A stretch of 21,236 nt of DNA, taken from contig JASAOO010003088.1 in NCBI GenBank assembly GCA_030849075.1, forward strand, positions 1 through 21,236. The letters are read 5' to 3'. The notes beneath the pieces are model-generated. The model saw only the letters and a list, made by a program, of their open reading frames with translations. It was not told the origin of the DNA and ran no database searches. The translations under genes were made by a program, and so were the position numbers. Origin of the DNA: Zelonia costaricensis. Lineage: Eukaryota; Euglenozoa; Kinetoplastea; Trypanosomatida; Trypanosomatidae. The stretch's first letter is position 1, and every line of letters begins with the position of its first letter. Positions 1 through 7,265 of this stretch are shown here, in pieces.

Positions 1-1253
1 TCTGCATTGGGGTTGCGGTGCCGCGTGCGTTGCGAGGAGACGCGGCGACCGGGTTCACTTTTCTTTGCCTTTTCGCACATCTCCTCTGCGACCCGCGCAG
101 AATCTGTGGCACCGCCACCGCGGTGAGGGCAGAAGGAGCCGCCACGGCGCCCGTTTTTGCGCGGGGGCAACACGGTTGCTCGGCGTTTCCTCGGCCGTCA
201 ACCCTCCGGGCGATGCGGGGACGGAGGCGAGTTCACTTGCACGGGCGCCTGCCGTGCACCACTAGCCGTGTGCGCACGTGCTTGCTAGCCGCGCGTGGTA
301 GCGGGCGCAATTCGTCTTGGTCTTTGCTCGGCAAGGGGGAAGAGGGAGGGGGGGGCCACACGGCACGGTCATATGACAATCCCCCACGCCTCCACGCCCA
401 CCCGCGGTGACGACAAGCTGCACAAGACAACAACTCGGGACAGATGTGCGGGCTGGGTGAGTGGGGCGGCTGGGTGGAAAGGTAGGGTGGGGGGGGGTAG
501 TCGAGGCACAACGACGAGGAGCGCAATGAGGGGAGAGGAAGCAAAGAGGCAGGGAACAGCCACACACGTGGGTGGTCTAGACAAGGGCCGCGAGGGGAGA
601 GGGAGGGACCGGCGGCGACGAGGCTTCGAGGGACGGAGGAGGAAAAAAACGCGACGAAGAGAGCGAACGAGGGGCCCAGGAGAGACCGAGTGTTTTGCGT
701 GTGTGTGTGTGTGCATTAGAGCACGGGTACACCTCGTCGGGGGCTGCGCACGGGGTCCCGCTGAAGACGCGGCCACACCGCGGAGCCGCGCGTACACCGG
801 TGGGGAGAAGAAAAGGGGCGGTGGGGCGGGCAGAAGAGGGCCAAAAGCGAAGAACGCAACAACGACAAACAAGTGGACAAACAGAGGTGAGACCCACGCC
901 GTGGTCAAGCGGCACGCAGCGCGGCTCACCGGAGAGTAGCGCCACTGAAAGCCTGGGAAGAGATGAACGGGGAGGGGAGAACGAGGAGGCAGAGCAATAC
1001 AATTGTGGGAGGGGGAAGGGGGGAACTACAGGGGCGGCGCTGAACTGCGCGGAAGTACGCAGACGGTGCTGGTGCTCACAACGGGGAGGGGAGGATGCGT
1101 GGCGGCAGGCGAGTTGGCCTGAGAAAACGAAGGAGAAGAGAGACCCGGTTTGAAGCACAAGTAAGGCAAGCGCAGAGAGCCGTCAACCAAGCAGTACCGA
1201 TCAATCTCCTGCATCTTACGTACAGGCTGACACCCGCGCGTGGGTGTACGTGC
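1..1253. other. 3' UTR / intergenic region downstream of the SNAP gene
   Basis: No convincing gene is seen. Open frames on both strands are low-complexity (Pro/Arg/Ser/Gly-rich), start at GTG or in unlikely contexts, and overlap each other in several frames, as expected of GC-rich non-coding DNA. The minus strand, which is the sense strand for all genes here, is pyrimidine-rich. One tract with a terminal AG lies at about 953-1020 on the minus strand and another at about 760-850; they could serve the next gene of the unit, which would start beyond the left edge. A short GT run lies at 699-713. The stretch just after 1253 should hold the 3' UTR and poly(A) site of the SNAP mRNA. Confidence 0.6.
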
Positions 1254-2420
1254 TCACCGCAGGTCGTCCGATTCCGGGTCCGACGCGTCCACCGGGCCCT
1301 GCGCCGACGGACCTGGGGGTGCCCCGGCACCTGATGCAGAAGGAGCGCTGGTGCCGGCCGCCGGCTTCGCCTTTCCGCCCAGCGTCAGCTTCTTGGCGAT
1401 GCGCGAGACGTCGGCGGCGAGGAAGTTGAAGCAGGAGTTGGTCTTGAGCACCTCCTGCAGCGCCTCCTCGTCGCGGTCCGCGTAGGCGGCGAGCAACGCC
1501 GCGGCCGCCCGTTCCTCCGCGGAGCTGCAGAAGCCGAACACGGCGCCGAGGCGGCCCATTTCGATGTTTGCCCACGTGTACCCGTCGTCCACCGACGTGC
1601 TAAGGCACAGCACGACGATCTCGAGTCCCGCCTTGGCCGCGTTGGTGGGCTGGTTCAGAATGCGGAAGAGGTTCTTGCTGTCGTCGTACGTGCCATCCGC
1701 CGGGCTGGTCGAGACGATGCCGATCATGCGCTTCTCCGCCTGCACGGCCCCCTCCACATCGCCGGAGCGGAGGCAGAACAGCATGTATGAGCGGTAGATG
1801 TCGGGCAGGTCGAACGGCTTCGACTCCGTCGTCTCCCAGTTGCGCTCCATCAGCTCAATCACCTCCGGGATGAGGCGCTTGTACTCCTTCTGCAGGTACG
1901 CCGTGTCAACCGGCGGGGCAACGGCGGCAGTGGCACCCGGGCGGCGGTACTGCGCCGAGACGAGCGTCCGCGAGATGAGGTCGGCCGCCTTCTTCAGCGC
2001 GGCTGCCTGCTTGGGCCCGTTGGTTGCCGCTCCGTACAACTTGGATGCCTCTTCGTACGCGTGAAGGGTGTCCTCGAAGAGGTGCTCGCCGAGCGTCTTG
2101 CTCGTGCCCGGAGTGGCGGCGCCTGGCATGCCGCTCTGCGACTCTACCATGTACTGCGACACAAAATCGCCGAGCTTCTCCATCGCGTTCGCCGCGCTGA
2201 AGTCGTTGTGGGCTTTGCTGTTCGCCTCCGAGGCACGCGTCCAGGCGTCGTGGGCCTTGGGGTAGTTGTTCAGGTTCGTATAAATGCGGGCCGCCTTTTC
2301 GTAGTCCTCGGCGGCGGCATCGTGGTTGGACTTGAAGTGGAAGAGCTTCTTCTCCTGGTGCTTCTTGCCGCTCTTCATGTAGCCGTCCGCTTCGGCCTCC
2401 TTCGCAGAATGCGACTGCAT
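1254..2420 (-). CDS. SNAP-family protein (gamma-SNAP-like NSF attachment protein)
   Basis: A 388-residue predicted soluble NSF attachment protein. SNAPs bind assembled SNARE complexes and recruit the AAA ATPase NSF, which pulls the SNAREs apart so that they can be reused in vesicle fusion. The N-terminal half is made of TPR-like helical hairpins; residues 24-66 (KKLFHFKSNHDAAAEDYEKA and onward) align by eye with the first repeats of gamma-SNAP, and residues 306-350 (LLAAYADRDEEALQEVL, then FNFLAADVSRIAKKL) with its C-terminal domain. The last residues, SDDLR, instead resemble the acidic DLR tail of alpha-SNAP that stimulates NSF. Low-complexity insertions lie at about 94-111 and 157-173, and a Pro/Ala/Gly/Ser linker at 351-380. 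At 388 residues it is longer than animal gamma-SNAP (about 310). The ATG at 2420 follows a pyrimidine tract and AG by only 12 nt. The family is confident; the gamma rather than alpha class is an inference. Confidence 0.88.
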   Translation of the reverse strand: MQSHSAKEAEADGYMKSGKKHQEKKLFHFKSNHDAAAEDYEKAARIYTNLNNYPKAHDAWTRASEANSKAHNDFSAANAMEKLGDFVSQYMVESQSGMPGAATPGTSKTLGEHLFEDTLHAYEEASKLYGAATNGPKQAAALKKAADLISRTLVSAQYRRPGATAAVAPPVDTAYLQKEYKRLIPEVIELMERNWETTESKPFDLPDIYRSYMLFCLRSGDVEGAVQAEKRMIGIVSTSPADGTYDDSKNLFRILNQPTNAAKAGLEIVVLCLSTSVDDGYTWANIEMGRLGAVFGFCSSAEERAAAALLAAYADRDEEALQEVLKTNSCFNFLAADVSRIAKKLTLGGKAKPAAGTSAPSASGAGAPPGPSAQGPVDASDPESDDLR

Positions 2421-2432
2421 CGCTGCGGCTCT

Positions 2433-2469
2433 CTAGGACGGACAGAAGAGGGGGAAAGAGAAAAAGGGT
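2433..2469 (-). promoter_or_regulatory. Candidate trans-splice acceptor for the SNAP mRNA (proximal)
   Basis: On the minus strand a pyrimidine run (about 2435-2469) ends in CCTAG, with the AG at 2433-2434, 12 nt before the ATG. In trypanosomatids the spliced leader is added at the first AG after such a tract. A (GT)n run lies immediately upstream. The resulting leader would be very short, so the tract at 2660-2697 is an alternative. Neither leader contains an upstream ATG. Confidence 0.5.
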
Positions 2470-2470
2470 G

Positions 2471-2494
2471 ACACACACACACACACACACACAC
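2471..2494. repeat. (AC)12 microsatellite
   Basis: Twelve perfect AC units on the plus strand (GT on the sense strand), directly upstream of the pyrimidine tract of the SNAP gene. Confidence 0.95.
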
Positions 2495-2659
2495 AAGGTG
2501 AGGCAGCGGGCGAGCGAGTTCGGTGCGCTTCGAAGTGAATCGATAGCGAAGATGGGAAAAGGGCGGGGAGGTCGACGGGGAGCGCGTGATTCAAGGCCTC
2601 TGCTGCGGTGAAAGGTGGGCGGTTGTGCGGCGAACTGTGGTGGAGGTTCCGAAATGATA

Positions 2660-2697
2660 CTTCAGTGGAGAAAAGAGAAGGAAAGAAAAAAGTAGAG
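2660..2697 (-). promoter_or_regulatory. Candidate trans-splice acceptor for the SNAP mRNA (distal)
   Basis: The minus strand carries a strong T-rich tract (CTTTTTTCTTTCCTTC and onward, about 2664-2697) followed by GAAG, with the AG at 2660-2661. It would give a 5' UTR of about 240 nt that has no upstream ATG and contains the (GT)12 repeat. It is more T-rich than the proximal tract and may be the preferred site. Confidence 0.45.
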
Positions 2698-3645
2698 TTC
2701 GACTGTTGGGCCCCGCAAGCGCCCCCCCCCCGCAAGCGAAAGGGTAGGGGAGGGGGGCGGTGGACGGTAACAGGAAGCGTGTCCCCTCCGCCCCGCATCG
2801 AGCTAGACGAAGCGGACAGCGGAGGGGCGTCGAGGGAGAGAGAGCTCCACGCGCTGCTTCTCCTTTGCAGCAGCGATGCGAGACGAGGAGAGCAAAGCCA
2901 CACCTGTGAAGCGCCGCTGCGCAGCACAATACAGCGGACGTGCACTGCATGCCGTCAAGGGAGGGAAAGACGGCTTTCCGAGACCGCCCATTCCTCTGCT
3001 GTGCTGGTGCAGCGGTTGGTTCGTAAGTGCTCCGCCTTGCGGCTGCGACATGTGGTGGACTATCAGCGACCTTCGCGTGAACAAGCTCGGCCCTGAGAAG
3101 CCATGATACAGACAGTGAGTGCGTACCGGTCACCAAGAAGGAAGGGTGTGGGTGGGGAGGAGGGGCGCGGCGCCCTGCAGGACGAGGTGCAGCGTCACAG
3201 GCCACACGCCCCAACCCCTCAGGCTTGACACACGCATCGTCACACCCGAGACGGGCGGCTAGATACGGCATGCAGCAACAACCTGCCTCTTCCACGGAGA
3301 AACGAAACCAAGGAGGAGGAGATGTAGCGGCAGACCATCCAGGGGGGGGGGTGAAGAACGGGAGGGGGGGGGAGGGGGAGGGCCAACACAGACAAGGAGG
3401 GTGATGGGCCGATGCCTGAGGATTGCCGTGCACCGCCGCCGTCCACCTCCTCCTCCTTCGCCTCCCCCCTGCGCACGCATTGCAGACAACGCTTCCACCA
3501 CGGAGGGGTAGAGACGGGGCGGCTCACAGACACAGTGGAATTCCTTAAGAGAGACTCAATAGAGAGACAAGGGATGGGGAGCGGTTGCGGAGCTTTCCTG
3601 CCCCACTCAGGAATCGCAATGACTAGTTTTGGCAACGACCCCACG

Positions 3646-3678
3646 CACACACACACACACACACTCACACACACACAC
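3646..3678. repeat. CA microsatellite with one interruption
   Basis: A plus-strand CA run of about 33 nt, interrupted by a single T at 3665. It lies in the presumed 3' UTR of the DUF952 gene. Confidence 0.9.
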
Positions 3679-3852
3679 GCAGACACATAGTCAGACGGCG
3701 GCAAACGTTCCGCGGCGCATTCGAGTTGAGAACGTCAGCGCGGCTGGTCCCGGAGAGGAAAGGGGTGAGAGAGGCACAGTGCACTGCCGCGGCGCTTATT
3801 TGTGATCGGGGAAAAGGTGTTCATATCAGGAGACACAATTACTCATACAGAT

Positions 3853-3884
3853 ACACGCACACGCGCACACAAACACACACACAC
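3853..3884. repeat. Imperfect CA-rich repeat
   Basis: Alternating CA/CG dinucleotides on the plus strand, imperfect, in the same long spacer. Confidence 0.75.
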
Positions 3885-4222
3885 GCCCATCCGAACACAG
3901 ACACGCCCGTACCAGAGGAAGAAAGGACAGAAAACTGAGGCGACAAGAAGAGAAAAAGGGGGAGGAGAGGGTAGCGGCCATCACTGCAGCGCGGCGGTGC
4001 AGGTCGGTGCACGTAGGCAGGAAGGGTACGCGACACAATGCGGCCGGTAGTCTATGCTCGAACGTACGAAGGAGGAGGCAGACGCAAATACACACACACA
4101 AAGACCCTCAGAGGGGGCGGGAATACACGGCACACAACGCGGTTTGGATTGTGTGCAAGCTGCACGGCAGCAACAGGGGCAGAAAGAAAAAAAAAGGGTA
4201 GGGGAGGGGGAGAAAGCAGCCA

Positions 4223-4262
4223 GGTGTGTGTTTGTGTCTGTCTGTGTGAGTGCGTGTGTGTG
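4223..4262. repeat. Imperfect TG-rich repeat
   Basis: A degenerate TG run on the plus strand (tgtgtgtttgtgtctgtctg and onward). It lies close to the stop codon of the DUF952 gene, within its 3' UTR. Confidence 0.75.
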
Positions 4263-4494
4263 CCACTCCGGGAGATGGTAGATGCGCAACAACGAGGACA
4301 AGAAGGAGGGACAAGGAGAGCAAGCGATTCAACAAGACAGATCAGGGGCTGTGTACGGTGCAGTGACGCACAAGCACCGGGCGGAGATGGAAAGGGGGAC
4401 GACAGGGCTGTGACAGGACGAAAGGGGGAGCACAGCGTCGATCTTCCTCTTCCTTCGCCCCACCGGGGTTGCTGCAACGATCGCTGCAAGACGA

Positions 4495-6681
4495 CTACGC
4501 CGGCGGCGGGGACATAATCGTCGACGGCGGCGCCGGTCGCGACGGCGGCGGGGTGGCTCGACCGTTCTTCTCCTCCGGCTCCTTGACGTCATCGCGACTT
4601 GGCACGGGCGGTGGCACGCGGCGCGGCGCATCAGCGCCTGTCCACACGGTCTCCTCCACGGCGTGCATCGCCGACGACGCGTGCTGGGCCGGAATCGCGG
4701 CAGGCTCCTCGGCCGCCGGCGCCGGCGACACCAGCGCAACCGCCGGCACCACAGACGCCACAGCCACTTGCGGCTTGTCCTCGTCGTCCGCGGCCGCCGT
4801 GCTGCCCTTGCCGCCGTCACTGAGCGTGTAGACACGGTCTTTGTCCATGGACGCCGGCGCATCAGCACCCTCGGCGGCCCCGTTCGCCTCCTGCTGTTCC
4901 TCGTCTTCTGCGTCCTCGTCGTCCGCCGCCTCCAACTCCCGCTCAATTTCGCTGGTGTCAGTGAAGGTGATGGGCTTCTCGCCTGCCTCGCCGCGCCCTT
5001 GCACCCCCGCCGCCGCCGCCGCCTCCTCCTCCTCCGCCTCCACCGGCGCATCTGCCGAGCTTGCCGTGGAGTCCGAGTCGGACAACACAACCGCGGCGCT
5101 GATCTTCTCCGCCACCTCGGCCGCGTCCGCACACCGCTGCCGCCACATCACATCAGTCGCCAGCCGCAGCGGACGGTACAGCCGCGGCGACAGCTCCGTG
5201 CCGTGCGAGCTCTCCCAGCGCAGCGGCGGCCCCGCCAGCAGCCGCGCATCCGTGTGGCTGTCCGGCTCCACACGCGAGAGCTCTTCGATGGAGCACGCCA
5301 GCAGAGAGAGCCGCGTGTCGTTGGCGAAGAGGTCCTCCGCCGCCCTCGGTGCCTGCTCCGCCGTGGCGAGGTTGATGTACCCGTCGACTTCGTCGGCTGG
5401 TGTGCCGTGCAGCTCACCGGAGGCCTTAAAGGCGACCCACTCGGGGTGCCGCAGCAGCTTGTACACGATGCCCGACGTGGGCCCGCTCACCTCGGCTGGC
5501 GCAACGATGGTGGTCGACGCAATCGGCGTGGCGGCCGCGTCGGCGTCCTCGGATGCGTCGTGCGTGTGGGGCTGCTGGGCCGCCGCCACGAGTCCCGGCG
5601 GTGGTGGGGGCGGGGGCGTGTGCACGGTCTCGTGCACTGTTGTGTGGGACCCCGACGACGCCGGCACGGCGGTCGCGGCCGATGCCAACAGGAGGGGCGA
5701 CAGGTCGTCGCCCATGCTGATCTCGAGCGGCGCGTCCTCGGCGGCGTCGGTGGAGAGGGCGGTGGGATAGCGCTGCTTGTCCTCTTGCTGGCGGCGCAGA
5801 ATGTCCGCCAGAGGGTTCGCCGGCGCGTCGGCTTCCTCCGCCTCCTCTTCTGCCGGTGGTGGTGGAGTCATCTCGGGCGCCTGGGCGGCGGCGGCAGCGA
5901 CCGGCGTGACTGCCGTCTCCGCGGGTGCTGCGGCCGACGGCGGAGGCGGGGGTGGCGGCGGCACGCGATGCAGCACGCGAGCGTCGTCAGCCGGCAGCGG
6001 CCGCGCTGCGTCGTCCTCCTGCGGCGTCGGCGGCACCTCCTCCACACGCGCCGTGCTCGGGCCGCGAGTCGGACCGTCGTCGGCGGGCGGTGGCGGCGGC
6101 GGTGCGGCACGCTCGGGCGTCACATCCGCGGACGACGGCGTCGGTGCTGTCACCGCCACCGGGGCGGCCACAAGGGCTGGCGCCGGAGCGGGGGCGGGCG
6201 GCGGGCTCGGCACTCGTTTCGCTTCCGACTCCGCCTTCGGTTTCGCTTCCGACTCCGCCTTCGGTTTGGCCTCCGGTTCGCTAAAGGCGCCGTCGTCGTC
6301 GTCGAAGTCGACGTGGTGCGGGATGGCCTTCACCTCTGGCTTGGTGGCCTCTTGCGTGGCACGGGAGGCGGGCAGGGGCGGCAGTTCCGGCAGCGTGTGA
6401 CTTGTGCGGTCAGCCTGCGCCGCGGGAGGGCCCCCCGCCACGGAGGGGTTTGCGTACGGCAGCGTGGGGCTCTGGGCTGTGTCGGCCGCGGGTGACGTCT
6501 GTGCGGCGCCTTTCGGAGATGGCTGCACGAGGGCGTTCGACGGGGCGGGGGTCTTGCCAGCGGGCGTCGGGGAGACGGGCCGCGGCGGGTCACTACTGGG
6601 CATCGTGGTCGGCGCCTTGGACGACGGCGCGGGGGGCATGGCCCCGTCGGCCGTCCCGCTGGCGCTGCAACACCCACCCAT
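4495..6681 (-). CDS. Acylated proline-rich protein with a DUF952 domain
   Basis: A 728-residue protein of unknown function. The start is the ATG at 6681: the frame extends two codons further only to a GTG. It begins MGGCCSAS, a classic signal for N-myristoylation at Gly2 (small residue at 5, Ser at 6) with adjacent cysteines for palmitoylation, so membrane attachment is likely. Residues 1-400 are disordered and Pro/Ala-rich with proline runs near 194-199, 241-248 and 356-362, and a tandem PKAESEAK pair. Residues 405-513 match DUF952: GIVYKLLRHPEWVAF, DEVDGYINLATAEQA, LRWESSHG, LYRPL. In the family as I recall it, these blocks read DGFIHLS and FPHLYGPL; here the histidines are Asn437 and Arg500. 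The C-terminal 200 residues are acidic and disordered, ending in a proline-rich VPPPVPSR stretch. The acylation and domain calls are strong. The role is unknown; an anchor or scaffold is only a guess. Confidence 0.87.
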   Translation of the reverse strand: MGGCCSASGTADGAMPPAPSSKAPTTMPSSDPPRPVSPTPAGKTPAPSNALVQPSPKGAAQTSPAADTAQSPTLPYANPSVAGGPPAAQADRTSHTLPELPPLPASRATQEATKPEVKAIPHHVDFDDDDGAFSEPEAKPKAESEAKPKAESEAKRVPSPPPAPAPAPALVAAPVAVTAPTPSSADVTPERAAPPPPPPADDGPTRGPSTARVEEVPPTPQEDDAARPLPADDARVLHRVPPPPPPPPSAAAPAETAVTPVAAAAAQAPEMTPPPPAEEEAEEADAPANPLADILRRQQEDKQRYPTALSTDAAEDAPLEISMGDDLSPLLLASAATAVPASSGSHTTVHETVHTPPPPPPPGLVAAAQQPHTHDASEDADAAATPIASTTIVAPAEVSGPTSGIVYKLLRHPEWVAFKASGELHGTPADEVDGYINLATAEQAPRAAEDLFANDTRLSLLACSIEELSRVEPDSHTDARLLAGPPLRWESSHGTELSPRLYRPLRLATDVMWRQRCADAAEVAEKISAAVVLSDSDSTASSADAPVEAEEEEAAAAAGVQGRGEAGEKPITFTDTSEIERELEAADDEDAEDEEQQEANGAAEGADAPASMDKDRVYTLSDGGKGSTAAADDEDKPQVAVASVVPAVALVSPAPAAEEPAAIPAQHASSAMHAVEETVWTGADAPRRVPPPVPSRDDVKEPEEKNGRATPPPSRPAPPSTIMSPPPA
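6217..6264 (-). repeat. Perfect 24-nt tandem repeat (2 copies) inside the DUF952 gene
   Basis: Two identical 24-nt units (6217-6240 and 6241-6264) encode PKAESEAK twice. A diverged partial third unit follows at 6265-6280 on the plus strand (upstream in the coding sense). Such in-frame repeats often vary in copy number between strains. Confidence 0.95.
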
Positions 6682-6697
6682 GGCCACGACGCAAGAC

Positions 6698-6848
6698 CTC
6701 GCGCCGAGGTGTATGTGCGGGGAGGGGGTGTATTGGATGAGGAAATGTGTGTTTGTGTGTGTGGGTGGGCAGGGGAAGGGGTGGTGAGCGAGAAGGTGAG
6801 CGAGGGAAGCAGATGCCGGAATGGGGGGGGAGGGAGGGAGGCAGTAAA
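6698..6848 (-). promoter_or_regulatory. Trans-splice acceptor with a long AG-free tract, DUF952 gene
   Basis: On the minus strand, no AG occurs from 6848 down to 6700. The stretch is pyrimidine/CA-rich and ends at GCGAG (AG at 6698-6699), 16 nt before the ATG at 6681. The AG-free zone leaves only one sensible acceptor and a leader without an upstream ATG, which supports the chosen start. Confidence 0.65.
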
Positions 6849-6896
6849 CTGCTAAGCAAGCGCATCACCTGCTGCTTTGGAATCAAGACGCACATT

Positions 6897-6924
6897 TGTG
6901 TGTGTGTGTGTGTGTGTGTGTGTG
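6897..6924. repeat. (TG)14 microsatellite
   Basis: Fourteen perfect TG units on the plus strand (CA on the sense strand), about 50 nt upstream of the AG-free splice-acceptor tract. Confidence 0.95.
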
Positions 6925-7265
6925 ATCGAAGACAGCGTGAGAGAGTGCGGGTGGGGAAGGGGTGGGGGATAGGATGGGTATGTAGGTGGGATGGAAAGCG
7001 GGTATGAGGTGGAGACGAGGCTTGGGAGTGACACGCTGGATAAGCTGGTGCGTGCTGGGAGCGATGCGCACGCACCGGGCGCGAGATGGCAGATGCGGGC
7101 ACGCACGAAAGTCGAAGAGAAGGTCGGTGTTCTGTTTTTTTCTTGCGGTGGGTGCAGCGGGTAAGCCTGAAGGTGTTCTCGCTGTGCACAGGCGGAGAGA
7201 GGGCATCCTGGGGAGAGCAGCTCGACGTTGCGTCGGGGACGCCGACGGCAGTGCGTTGACGCAAC

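Larger units (their letters stand above)
2495..4494. other. Long spacer: 3' UTR of the DUF952 gene plus intergenic DNA
   Basis: About 2 kb without a convincing gene. The open frames here are rich in Pro, Ser, Cys, His and Thr from CT- and CA-rich DNA and have no recognisable domain. It contains several CA/TG runs (3646-3678, 3853-3884, 4223-4262), a C10 run at 2722-2731 and purine-rich plus-strand stretches. Most of it is probably the 3' UTR of the gene ending at 4495. Trypanosomatid 3' UTRs often carry stability and stage-regulation elements, but I could not identify a specific one or a retroposon signature by eye. Confidence 0.55.
6682..7265. other. Intergenic region between the 1551-residue protein gene and the DUF952 gene
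   Basis: 584 nt. From right to left it holds the 3' UTR of the upstream gene, a (TG)14 run, and the AG-free splice-acceptor tract of the DUF952 gene. No gene is seen. It is the shortest spacer in the window, so the poly(A) site of the upstream mRNA should lie in about 6900-7200. Confidence 0.6.

Noticed and set aside
369..929. 186-codon minus-strand frame, a possible next gene of the unit
   Set aside because: It begins with GTG, has runs of Pro/Ser/Leu/Arg from CT-rich DNA and no domain; it reads as UTR sequence.
2591..3433. 280-codon minus-strand frame in the long spacer
   Set aside because: Composition is Pro/Ser/Cys/His-rich, overlapping frames on both strands are equally open, and there is no domain; it is better explained as GC-rich non-coding sequence.
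4663..6495. 610-codon plus-strand open frame
   Set aside because: It lies wholly opposite the DUF952 gene, is Arg/Gly/His-rich as expected for the antisense of Ala/Pro/Ser-rich coding DNA, and shows no domain.
6682..6687. Two-codon extension of the DUF952 gene (apparent start MAMGG)
   Set aside because: The first codon is GTG; nuclear trypanosomatid genes start at ATG, and starting at 6681 creates a perfect myristoylation signal.
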